From Paenibacillus taiwanensis DSM 18679 (GTDB taxonomy: Bacteria; Bacillota; Bacilli; Paenibacillales; Paenibacillaceae): a stretch of DNA of 64,000 nt. Below are positions 17,301-24,792 of the stretch, one piece after another (position 1 is the stretch's first letter; every line of letters starts with the position of its first letter). Below the pieces are notes generated by a model that had not been told where the DNA came from, did not search any database, and was given only the letters and a program-made list of their open reading frames with translations. A program made the position numbers and the translations under genes. The DNA is taken from positions 434,001-498,000 of the forward strand of contig NZ_AULE01000023.1 in NCBI RefSeq assembly GCF_000425125.1. The letters are read 5' to 3'.

Positions 17301-18869
17301 ATGCGTTCTACATTTCATACTTTGGAAATAGGCAAGCGAGGAATTGTAGCTCAACAGCTTTCTATTGCGACTACAGGACACAACATTACAAACGCAAATA
17401 CACCAGGTTATTCGAGACAAGTAGCCAGACTTGTTGCGGCTCGTCCGATTGATTATCCAGGAATCCACAACAATTCCAAACTTCCGAACCAGATGGGGAT
17501 GGGGGTTGAGGTTGAGAGTATTACGCGTATTCGTGATTATTTGATGGATATTGAATATCGTAATCAGAATACCGTTCAATCTACTTGGAAAGTACAACAA
17601 GAAACACTCGGTAATATTGAAGGGATCTTTAACGAGCCGTCAGAGAACAGCTTAGCAACAAGTATATCTGAGTTCTGGAACTCATGGCAGCTTTTAAGTA
17701 AGAATCCAGGCAATTCTGACCTATCCTCTCGTACTGTCGTACAGCAGAAGGCGATTGCTTTGACGGAGACGTTTGGCCATATCTCCAGCCAGCTTAAAGT
17801 GTTGGACAGCAACTTGACAGAACGTATCAATGTTAAGATTTCTGAGGGAAATAATTATGTAGGACAAATATCGGAATTAACGCAAATGATAAAGCGTATT
17901 GAAGGGCTTGGCGACAATGCCAATGACCTTCGTGATAAGCGCGATTTGCTAGTGGATCAATTGTCCGGCCTAGGTAATGTGCAGGTTTTCGAAACGGATA
18001 CAGATTATCAAGTCACATTTGGCGGTACGATGGTTGTCGATAATATGGATTCCACTAACATTACACTTGGTGATGTTGGTGCTCTGACAAATGGCGAAAT
18101 TAAAGGGTATATCGATTCGCGTGATGTTCATGTTGCCAACTATCGTCAACAATTAAATGTCATCGCTAATACGATTGCGAACGGACCGGTTGAAGTGACT
18201 CTTCCAGCCGGAACCATACTTCCGCCAGGCGTGTCGATTCCTAACGCTGTAGTTGACCCTGCCAATTCGCGCAAGCTGCTGAATGACACCAAGTATACTG
18301 TGAATGGTCTAAATGGCTTACATAAGCTTGGTTATAACTTACAGGAGCCTGCTCAATCGGGTCTCGATTTCTTTGTGGCATCTGATGGAAGTGGAACCAT
18401 TACCGCAGAAAACATTCGTATTAATCAAGTAATTAAAGATGATGTTAAAAATATCGGCGCCTCGATGCGTACAGAGTCTAAAACACTTCCGAATGGCACA
18501 ACAACGGAAGTTGCTCTGCAAGGTAACGGAGACATGGCGTTGTTGATAGCAAGCTTAAATGAGAAGGTGTACAGCTTTACGCAGCCGGGTTCCATTACAA
18601 ACTCCGCTACTATTGGCGGTTATTTGCAATCTGTAGTCGCTAACTTGGGGACTGATGCGGACCATGCAACCAAAATGCTCGAGAACAGTACGCTGCTGAC
18701 TAGCCATGCTGATAACCTTCGCCAATCGGTCAGCAGTGTTTCTTTGGATGAGGAAATGTCGAACTTGATCAAGTTCCAGCAGTCATATAGTGCATCTGCT
18801 CGTATCGTAACAACTATTGATGAAATGTTGGATAAGCTCATTAACGGCACAGGTGTCGTAGGAAGATAG
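17301..18869 (+). CDS. flgK: Flagellar hook-associated protein 1 FlgK
   Basis: FlgK (HAP1) forms the first junction ring between hook and filament. The 522-residue secreted protein starts with the conserved rod/hook-type N-terminus (TFHTLEIGKRGIVAQQLSI, then GHNITNANTPGYSRQ). It ends with the matching D0 helix (SLDEEMSNLIKFQQSYSASARIVTTIDEMLDKLI). A central variable region carries no recognised extra domain. AGAGAGGAACG precedes the ATG. flgL follows after 14 bp. FlgN is the likely chaperone, and export is through the flagellar type III apparatus, so no Sec signal peptide is present. Confidence 0.97.
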   Translation: MRSTFHTLEIGKRGIVAQQLSIATTGHNITNANTPGYSRQVARLVAARPIDYPGIHNNSKLPNQMGMGVEVESITRIRDYLMDIEYRNQNTVQSTWKVQQETLGNIEGIFNEPSENSLATSISEFWNSWQLLSKNPGNSDLSSRTVVQQKAIALTETFGHISSQLKVLDSNLTERINVKISEGNNYVGQISELTQMIKRIEGLGDNANDLRDKRDLLVDQLSGLGNVQVFETDTDYQVTFGGTMVVDNMDSTNITLGDVGALTNGEIKGYIDSRDVHVANYRQQLNVIANTIANGPVEVTLPAGTILPPGVSIPNAVVDPANSRKLLNDTKYTVNGLNGLHKLGYNLQEPAQSGLDFFVASDGSGTITAENIRINQVIKDDVKNIGASMRTESKTLPNGTTTEVALQGNGDMALLIASLNEKVYSFTQPGSITNSATIGGYLQSVVANLGTDADHATKMLENSTLLTSHADNLRQSVSSVSLDEEMSNLIKFQQSYSASARIVTTIDEMLDKLINGTGVVGR

Positions 18870-18883
18870 GGGGTAAATAATTA

Positions 18884-19774
18884 ATGCGTATTACACAATC
18901 CATGATGGGTAAGTCCATGATGACGAATCTTCAGACCAACTATAAGCGTCTTGACAAATATCAGGAGCAGCTTATGACAAACCGACGCTTGAACCGCCCT
19001 TCTGATGACCCTGTGGGTGTAGCAAGTGCGCTTCATTATCGAGCTGAGATCAGCTCGACTACACAGTTTGCGGATAATGTTCAGGATGCAGATTCATTTA
19101 TGAAGTTTACGGACTCTGTTATTAATGAGGCTACGCAAGCCATCCAGAAGCTTTCTGAGTTAGCGGTTCAAGGTGGTACAGATACGGTTCCTGATGATGC
19201 CCGTGAGAACATTGCCAGAGAAACAGAACAATTGTATAAACATTTGGTTTCATTAGGAAATTCGCAGTTTAAAGGGAAGTATATTTTTAACGGCCAACGA
19301 ATCAACCAACAACCTTATCCGGATGACCCTGCTAATCAGGCGTACAGTTTAGATACAGGGGTTGTACAGTATCAGGTTGGAGCTGGAATTTATGTTGATG
19401 TTAATACATTGGGAGACAAAGTGTTTGGTGCTCAAGGAGCCGATAGCGTTTTTGCTATTGTAGACAATATGAGGAAGGGCTTAGTAAATGACAATACCTC
19501 GGATATTGCAGCATCGATTCCCAAACTTCAAGGTATCCTTGAAAAATTAACCTTGGCCCAGGCTGAGGTCGGTGCAAAGCAGAATCGATTGGAATTTACA
19601 ACAAGTCGATTAGATGATCTAAATTTGAACTACATTGACCTTCAGTCCAAGACGGAAGATATTGATATGCCGAAAACGATTACGGAGCTAAAAACAGCGG
19701 AAAGCATTTTCCAAGCTTCGTTAGATACAATTGCACGTATTTCACGTCCGAGTTTGCTTGACTTTTTAAGATAG
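18884..19774 (+). CDS. flgL: Flagellar hook-associated protein 3 FlgL
   Basis: FlgL (HAP3) is the second junction protein, between FlgK and the filament. The 296-residue product has flagellin-like N- and C-terminal helices: MRITQSMMGKSMMTNLQTNY and LNRPSDDPVGVASAL at the start, AESIFQASLDTIARISRPSLLDFL at the end. A short central domain contains FKGKYIFNGQ, conserved in FlgL. The RBS is GGGGGT, and the gene is tightly coupled to flgK. yviE starts 14 bp after its stop. Confidence 0.96.
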   Translation: MRITQSMMGKSMMTNLQTNYKRLDKYQEQLMTNRRLNRPSDDPVGVASALHYRAEISSTTQFADNVQDADSFMKFTDSVINEATQAIQKLSELAVQGGTDTVPDDARENIARETEQLYKHLVSLGNSQFKGKYIFNGQRINQQPYPDDPANQAYSLDTGVVQYQVGAGIYVDVNTLGDKVFGAQGADSVFAIVDNMRKGLVNDNTSDIAASIPKLQGILEKLTLAQAEVGAKQNRLEFTTSRLDDLNLNYIDLQSKTEDIDMPKTITELKTAESIFQASLDTIARISRPSLLDFLR

Positions 19775-19788
19775 GGTGATGATGTTGG

Positions 19789-20361
19789 ATGAACATACCC
19801 CGTATACAAATTAATCAGCAATTCTCTAAAATAGGCATAGAAAGTGATAAGGGACAACTTAGCATCCAAACTCCTATTCCCAAATTGGAAGTATCGCAGG
19901 AGCATGTTTCGGTTAAAATGCATCATAGTGATGGGCAGTTGGAAATCGATTCGAGAAAAGCATGGTCTGCATTAGGCCGAGCAAGATTTGAAGAAGTTAC
20001 CGACCGAATAGCTCAAGACTCGTTGCAAATTTCCATGCAGAACATTGCTAATATTTCGAGTGAGGGCGATCGAATGATGGCTTTTCATACTAAGCAGAAT
20101 GCTTTTGCTGAAATAGCCAGAGAGAAGATGTTTCAGGAGTTTCCTATTGAAATTGCAGGGCCGCCTAGCTACGATAATGTAGACGTGACCTATACAGCTG
20201 GTGTATTAACTACGGAATGGAACTTGGGTGGAGTTAAATTTGATTTTGAGAGAACTAAGCCGCAGATTGATTATTATCCAGGTAAAGTAAATCCGTACTT
20301 AGTTCAGAAGAACTATATTTTCTTCTCCAGCAATGGTCAACAATTAGATGCAGTGGTTTAA
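19789..20361 (+). CDS. yviE: YviE family protein (DUF6470)
   Basis: A 190-residue cytosolic protein of the YviE family, found between flgL and fliW in many Bacillales; its function is not known. Visible features are the IQINQQFSKIGIESDKGQLSIQTP start typical of the family, an amphipathic middle (ARFEEVTDRIAQDS) and a beta-rich C-terminal half (GVLTTEWNLGGVKFDFE). It has no signal peptide or membrane segment. Synteny ties it to flagellar filament assembly. A stem-loop follows its stop. Confidence 0.85.
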   Translation: MNIPRIQINQQFSKIGIESDKGQLSIQTPIPKLEVSQEHVSVKMHHSDGQLEIDSRKAWSALGRARFEEVTDRIAQDSLQISMQNIANISSEGDRMMAFHTKQNAFAEIAREKMFQEFPIEIAGPPSYDNVDVTYTAGVLTTEWNLGGVKFDFERTKPQIDYYPGKVNPYLVQKNYIFFSSNGQQLDAVV

Positions 20362-20368
20362 TAATAGT

Positions 20369-20410
20369 AGCTATATAGAACGGATTATGTTCTTTATAGC
20401 TATTTTATTT
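20369..20410 (+). terminator. Stem-loop with U-rich tail between yviE and fliW
   Basis: AGCTATA-t-AGAAC pairs with GTTCT-t-TATAGCT and is followed by attttatttt. The tail runs into the fliW RBS. It could be a weak terminator or a stem that lowers fliW-csrA expression relative to flgKL. Confidence 0.6.
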
Positions 20411-20424
20411 TGGAGGGATTGTTT

Positions 20425-20856
20425 ATGGTAGCGATACGTTCTACACGTCTAGGTGATCTTGAAGTTGATGATGCTAATATTGTCTATTTTGATGAGGGTA
20501 TATTAGGGTTTTCAGAATTCAAACAATATGCGTGGTTATCTTCAAATGCTTCTGACTCTGCTATTGAATTACTTCAATCCAAGGATGAAAAAAATTTAAC
20601 ATTTATTATTACTGACCCGTTCTTATTTGAAATGAACTATTCTTTTGACCTCAGTGAGGAATGGAAACAGAAACTTGAAATTTCGCAACTTGAACAAGCT
20701 GCTGTACGTGTAATTGTAACTGCTAGGGATGACAATTTTACAACCATTAATTTAAAGGCACCGATCATTGTAAACAGAGAGACAAAACAGGCAGCACAAG
20801 TAGTTCTAGACGGCCCTGAATACCCATTGCAGCATCCAATTGGGGGGGGACAATAA
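20425..20856 (+). CDS. fliW: Flagellar assembly factor FliW
   Basis: FliW binds newly made flagellin and, when free, binds and inhibits CsrA, which relieves repression of hag translation. The 143-residue, mostly beta product has the family features: IVYFDEGILGFSEFKQYAWL near residues 21-40, a middle FIITDPFLF, and a C-terminal NLKAPIIVNRETKQAAQVVLD. The ATG at 20425 follows TGGAGGGA; a TTG at 20410 is in frame but lies in the RBS. The stop overlaps the csrA start by one base (TAATG), so the two are translationally coupled. Confidence 0.96.
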   Translation: MVAIRSTRLGDLEVDDANIVYFDEGILGFSEFKQYAWLSSNASDSAIELLQSKDEKNLTFIITDPFLFEMNYSFDLSEEWKQKLEISQLEQAAVRVIVTARDDNFTTINLKAPIIVNRETKQAAQVVLDGPEYPLQHPIGGGQ

Positions 20857-21095
20857 TGCTAGTGCTAACACGCTCCAAAGGGCAGAAAATAATGATTGGA
20901 CAGGATATTGTCCTTACTGTTGTAGAGGTAAATGGGGATCAAGTTAGAATTGGAATTGAGGCTCCCTCTAATGTCTCAGTCTACCGTGAGGAGATATTTA
21001 ACAGTATAAAAGAGCAGAATGAAATTGCAGCTAAATCTAATATATCCGAAGATCAATTGAATAGGATTAATTCCTTGTTACAGCGAAAAAAATAA
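20856..21095 (+). CDS. csrA: Translational regulator CsrA
   Basis: CsrA is an RNA-binding dimer that recognises GGA in hairpin loops; in B. subtilis it blocks ribosome binding on hag mRNA. The 79-residue product has the conserved start MLVLTRSKGQKIMIG and the RNA-contacting VTVVEVNGDQVRIGIEAP/VSVYREEI segment. The C-terminal helix is longer than in E. coli CsrA, as in other FliW-regulated CsrA proteins. It overlaps fliW by one base and sits directly upstream of hag, its likely target. Confidence 0.96.
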   Translation: MLVLTRSKGQKIMIGQDIVLTVVEVNGDQVRIGIEAPSNVSVYREEIFNSIKEQNEIAAKSNISEDQLNRINSLLQRKK

Positions 21096-21124
21096 ACATA
21101 TTTCAAAAAAAATGAAAGTTGCTA

Positions 21125-21151
21125 TAAACTTAGGACGAGTCTAACCGATAT
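21125..21151 (+). promoter_or_regulatory. Sigma-D promoter of hag
   Basis: TAAA (21125-21128), 15-nt spacer, ACCGATAT (21144-21151). This differs from the sigma-D consensus by one base. Transcription should start near 21158 and give a leader of about 105 nt. Confidence 0.82.
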
Positions 21152-21214
21152 ATTAATTAGTAGGTCAAACGTAACGATTCTGTCGGCCGAAGAATCTAAC
21201 GAGACCAACGGTGT

Positions 21215-21262
21215 AAGCAAGGAAGCGAACACCATAACACGATTCCAGGGAGGAACTATATC
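21215..21262 (+). promoter_or_regulatory. Putative CsrA-binding leader segment and RBS of hag
   Basis: Two GGA motifs are visible: AAGGAAG at 21219-21225, and GGGAGGA (21248-21254) which is the ribosome-binding site. B. subtilis hag has the same layout, with one CsrA site on the Shine-Dalgarno and a second upstream. The call rests on these motifs and on fliW-csrA next door. Confidence 0.55.
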
Positions 21263-22093
21263 ATGCGTATTAATCACAACATCAGCTCTTACAATGCTCA
21301 TCGTCAATTGACTACAAACAACTTCCAACAATCCAAATCTTTGGAGAAATTGTCTTCTGGTTACCGTATTAACCGTGCGGCTGACGATGCTGCTGGTCTT
21401 GCTATTTCCGAAAAAATGCGTAACCAAATCCGTGGTTTGGAGCAAGCTTCCAAAAATGCTTTGGATGGTATCTCTTTGATCCAAACAGCTGAAGGCGCAT
21501 TGAACGAAACTCATGCTATGCTTCAACGTATGTCTGAATTGATGGTTCAAGGTGCTAACGAAGTATTGACAACTACAGATGCAGCTAAGATCGACTCTGA
21601 GGTTACTCAACTTCGTTCCCAAATCGACGACATCGCTAAGCAAACACAATTTAACACTAAAAAATTGTTGAATGCAGCTTCTACAGTTGTATTCCAAGTA
21701 GGCGCAAACGCTGGTGAAACAATTTCCTTGTCCTTGAAAAAAGCAGATTCCGCTGCTCTTTCCATCGATGCTACTACAGTAACAGCATTGGCTAGTGCAA
21801 CTAACTTGAATACTACAGCTGCATCTAACTTGACAGCTATTCAAGGCGCGATCAATACTGTTTCTGGTATTCGTTCTGACTTGGGTGCGGTACAAAACCG
21901 TCTTGAGCACACTATCAACAACTTGGGTACAACTGCTGAGAACTTGCAAGCAGCTGAATCCCGTGTTCGTGATGTTGATATGGCTAAAGAAATGTCCGAG
22001 TTCACGAAGAATAACATTCTTCAACAAGCTGCTACAGCTATGCTGGCGCAAGCTAACCAACAACCTCAAGGAGTACTGCAATTGCTCCGTTAA
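21263..22093 (+). CDS. hag: Flagellin
   Basis: Flagellin is the filament subunit. The 276-residue protein has the full D0/D1 N-terminus (MRINHNISSYNAHRQL, LSSGYRINRAADDAAGLAIS) and C-terminus (VRDVDMAKEMSEFTKNNIL, QANQQPQGVLQLLR). The central region is short (about residues 140-190), Ser/Thr/Ala-rich and without a folded D2/D3 domain. Codon use is strongly biased (for example AAC, CTT, GCT, TCC), as expected for a very highly expressed gene. The bias also opens a long spurious antisense reading frame. It has its own sigma-D promoter, CsrA-type leader and strong terminator. The Ser/Thr in its centre could accept O-glycans, given the glycosyltransferases downstream. Confidence 0.98.
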   Translation: MRINHNISSYNAHRQLTTNNFQQSKSLEKLSSGYRINRAADDAAGLAISEKMRNQIRGLEQASKNALDGISLIQTAEGALNETHAMLQRMSELMVQGANEVLTTTDAAKIDSEVTQLRSQIDDIAKQTQFNTKKLLNAASTVVFQVGANAGETISLSLKKADSAALSIDATTVTALASATNLNTTAASNLTAIQGAINTVSGIRSDLGAVQNRLEHTINNLGTTAENLQAAESRVRDVDMAKEMSEFTKNNILQQAATAMLAQANQQPQGVLQLLR

Positions 22094-22102
22094 TGCAGGC
22101 TC

Positions 22103-22134
22103 AAGGCCGGCCGGAAATCGGGCCGGCCTTTTTT
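22103..22134 (+). terminator. Rho-independent terminator of hag
   Basis: AAGGCCGGCC, an 8-nt loop, GGCCGGCCTT and a T-run; a very GC-rich stem. Confidence 0.95.
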
Positions 22135-22186
22135 AATAGGATAGAAAGTGAAGGCAGCACCTATTAAACAAAAGAGGGATGTAGGT

Positions 22187-22525
22187 ATGAGGATCGAACA
22201 ACGACCAGTCGATATTTTCCCTACTCCAATAACATTACAAGACATCGCATCGTGCAGTATGGAATTTGCGGGAAAAAACACGGGGCAAACTTATAATGCT
22301 GGAAAGCACTCTCTATCAGAATTGGTGGAGAAATGCAACAAAGCCTTAAGTGAAAACGAAACGCACATTCAAGTGAAGATTCATGATAAAACAAATACAA
22401 TCATGGTTATGGTTGTTCGAAATGATACTGAGGAAGTAATTAGAGAGATACCAAGTGAAAAAATGCTGGATATGATGTACAACATCTGTATTCGAACGGG
22501 TGTTTTTTTTGATGAGAAGATGTAG
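22187..22525 (+). CDS. flaG: FlaG-family flagellar protein (YvyC-like)
   Basis: FlaG proteins influence filament length; their exact role in Firmicutes is uncertain. The 112-residue product has a variable N-terminal half and the conserved C-terminal domain. Its recognisable segment is HIQVKIHDKTNTIMVMVVRNDTEEVIREIPSEKMLDMM (cited in two parts: VKIHDKTNTIMVMVV at ~65-80, EEVIREIPSEKMLDM at ~85-99). The ATG at 22187 has AGAGGGATG upstream; a GTG at 22148 extends the frame but lacks an RBS. It begins the flaG-fliD-fliS-fliT unit, 16 bp before fliD. Confidence 0.9.
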   Translation: MRIEQRPVDIFPTPITLQDIASCSMEFAGKNTGQTYNAGKHSLSELVEKCNKALSENETHIQVKIHDKTNTIMVMVVRNDTEEVIREIPSEKMLDMMYNICIRTGVFFDEKM

Positions 22526-22541
22526 AGGAGGGAGATCATAA

Positions 22542-24017
22542 ATGCCGGGTGTAGGCGGACCTATTCGACTAAGCGGGTTGTCGTCCAATATGGACATTGA
22601 TAAGCTAGTTAGTGATCTGATGAGAGCAGAACGACAACCTTTAGATAAACTTCATCGTCAGAAACAATCTGTTGTTTGGCAGCGTGAGGATTATCGATCA
22701 GCGAATACAGCATTTCTTAATTTCCGGTTGGCAGCTGATGAGATTCGTTTTGAAAAAACATTCAATAAAACTACAGCTACCTCTTCCGATGATAAGGTGG
22801 CAAGTATTTCAATAAGTAATAGTAGCTTGTCAAGTTCTTTCCAAGTCAAGGTGGATAAAGTAGCAACCAGCGCTACAGTAATAGGTACAGCCATAACTGC
22901 TGACGCTGCTAAACCATTAAATGAAACCGGTACGATTCGCATTAATGGTGTGGATATTAATGTGACAGCGGACGAAAAAATCGATTCGATTGTCAAGAAC
23001 ATCAATGCTCAATCTTCCAAAACGGGAGTACAGGCCTCTTTTGATACCAATTCGAACCGTTTAATGTTAATGACAAAGGAAACGGGTACAAATTCTAAAA
23101 TTGAGTTGTCCCTTCCGAGTAATTTACAGAATGCATTAAAGCTTAATCCTACTACGGTGAGTGGCACAGACTCAGAATATAGTGTAAATCAAGGGCCTGT
23201 TATCACTTCGGGAAGCAATTCAATTAACGTAAACGGGGTTCAACTTCAATTAAAAAATGTTGGACAAACTTCGATTGGAGTAGAGTCGGATACTTCAGGA
23301 TTGGTTGACAAAATCAAAAACTTTGTCAACAAATACAACGAGATGGTTGATAAGATATCCAGCTCAGTTACTACAAAACGGAATCGCGATTATAAACCAT
23401 TAACTGACGAAGAAAAAGCATCTATGTCTGAGAAACAAGTCGAGATGTGGGAAAATAAGGCAAGACAAGGCATCTTGTTTAGCGACCCGATGCTCCGCGG
23501 TGCGTTGCAATCTTTACGCAGTGCCATGAGTACTCCACTCGATGGAGTGGGTAAAGACGATTTGAAAATGTTATCTCAGATTGGGATTAAAGCATCATCG
23601 GATTATAGAAATAACGGTAAGCTGGAGATAGACGAGAAGAAGCTGACCGACGCTATTAACAATCGATTTGATGAAGTGAAACAATTGTTCTTAAAAACGT
23701 CAACGACAAAACCTGATACACCTGAGGGAATCAAGCAGCGTCGAGCTGAATTGGGGATAGGCGACAGGCTGTATGAAGAAGTTGACGCTATTATGAAGAA
23801 GGTTACTAAAAAAATGGGTTCCGCAACGTCGCTAGAATCGATGGACGAAAGTATGATTGGTAAACAACTAAAAGTCATTAATGACCAAGAAAAAAGTTGG
23901 TCGAGAAGGTTACAAGATATTGAAACACGGTACTACAAAAAATTTACTGCTATGGAAAAAGCAATGCAGAAATTAAATAGTCAAGGTTCTTGGCTAGCAC
24001 AACAGCTAGGGCAATAA
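22542..24017 (+). CDS. fliD: Flagellar filament cap protein FliD
   Basis: FliD (HAP2) caps the growing filament and guides flagellin folding. The 491-residue protein has the conserved N-terminus (RLSGLSSNMDIDKLVSDLM and LHRQKQSVVWQREDYR) and a C-terminal FliD_C domain with coiled coil (LSQIGIKASSDYRNNGKLEIDEKKL...). A central flagellin-hook IN-like motif (VNGVQLQLKNVG) is visible. GAGGAGGGAG precedes the ATG. The neighbours fliS and fliT encode cognate chaperones. Confidence 0.96.
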   Translation: MPGVGGPIRLSGLSSNMDIDKLVSDLMRAERQPLDKLHRQKQSVVWQREDYRSANTAFLNFRLAADEIRFEKTFNKTTATSSDDKVASISISNSSLSSSFQVKVDKVATSATVIGTAITADAAKPLNETGTIRINGVDINVTADEKIDSIVKNINAQSSKTGVQASFDTNSNRLMLMTKETGTNSKIELSLPSNLQNALKLNPTTVSGTDSEYSVNQGPVITSGSNSINVNGVQLQLKNVGQTSIGVESDTSGLVDKIKNFVNKYNEMVDKISSSVTTKRNRDYKPLTDEEKASMSEKQVEMWENKARQGILFSDPMLRGALQSLRSAMSTPLDGVGKDDLKMLSQIGIKASSDYRNNGKLEIDEKKLTDAINNRFDEVKQLFLKTSTTKPDTPEGIKQRRAELGIGDRLYEEVDAIMKKVTKKMGSATSLESMDESMIGKQLKVINDQEKSWSRRLQDIETRYYKKFTAMEKAMQKLNSQGSWLAQQLGQ

Positions 24018-24056
24018 TATTTTACAAGAATAGTGACTGATGGAGAGAGGTTAACG

Positions 24057-24437
24057 ATGCAGAACGCGAGACAACAGCAATATTTGAAAGTTCAAGTTGA
24101 GACAGCTAGCCCTGGTGAATTGACATTATTACTTTATCAGGAGATGGTCAAATCATTGCTTCGAGCCAAGCAGTTATATTCTCAACATCAGTATGTAGAT
24201 ATGAACAGTAACTTGCACAAGGTACGTTCTATTCTCAATGAACTGATAGTGACGCTTAATACAGACTATGATATCGCTAAGGATTTATATCAGTTGTACA
24301 TGTTCTATAGTCAGCATATTGCTCAATTTATTGTAAAGAGGGATGAGCAATTACTTGATGAAGTATTGGAATTTGCTAAGGGCATGGTAGAAACATGGAA
24401 ACAGGCGCTTCTGCAATTGAAGACAGGTGGGAATTGA
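24057..24437 (+). CDS. fliS: Flagellin-specific chaperone FliS
   Basis: FliS binds the C-terminus of flagellin in the cytosol and prevents early polymerisation; in B. subtilis it also helps FliW sense Hag. The 126-residue helical protein has the family start QYLKVQVETASPGELTLLLY and continues with LNELIVTLNTDYDIAKDLYQLY. An in-frame GTG at 24033 is not preceded by an RBS, while GGAGAGAGG stands before ATG 24057. The next gene begins one base after its stop. Confidence 0.95.
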   Translation: MQNARQQQYLKVQVETASPGELTLLLYQEMVKSLLRAKQLYSQHQYVDMNSNLHKVRSILNELIVTLNTDYDIAKDLYQLYMFYSQHIAQFIVKRDEQLLDEVLEFAKGMVETWKQALLQLKTGGN

Positions 24438-24438
24438 T

Positions 24439-24777
24439 GTGACATATCATGAGGAGAACCCATCTGTTATCATAAGTTCGCTTGTTGAGGTATACCAAGT
24501 CATATTGCAAGATTTTCAATTTGAACGTTATGAACAGTATGAATCTGAACTAGACTCTCTGTATAGCAAATTAGCACAGTGTAATTTGCCTGAAGCAGCT
24601 AGATCTGAGCTTATGATAGTCAAAGAGCTTCACGATCAGCTTGTAGATCACATTCTTGTAGAAAAAAACGATTTAAACAGAGATCTAATTAAAATAGAGA
24701 CGGGAAAGAAAGCTTCAAATCCTTATATGAAATTTAATGCTCCATCGAATGCTTTCTTTTTTGATCAAAAACAGTAA
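24439..24777 (+). CDS. fliT: FliT-like flagellar protein
   Basis: A 112-residue, helical, charged protein in the fliT position. FliT is a chaperone for FliD. Sequence similarity is low, as is usual for FliT, so the name rests mostly on order (fliD-fliS-fliT), size and helical content (EQYESELDSLYSKLAQC, KELHDQLVDHILVEKNDLNRDLI). GTG at 24439 has AGGTGGGA eight bases upstream; an in-frame GTG at 24427 overlaps fliS and has no RBS. The start follows the fliS stop by one base. Confidence 0.8.
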   Translation: MTYHEENPSVIISSLVEVYQVILQDFQFERYEQYESELDSLYSKLAQCNLPEAARSELMIVKELHDQLVDHILVEKNDLNRDLIKIETGKKASNPYMKFNAPSNAFFFDQKQ

Positions 24778-24792
24778 TGGGGAGGCTTACTT

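Noticed and set aside
21122-22081. 319-codon open frame antisense to hag
   Set aside because: It is fully covered by flagellin on the plus strand, has no RBS, and is Cys/Ser-rich with no family resemblance. Biased codon use in hag opens the antisense frame by chance.
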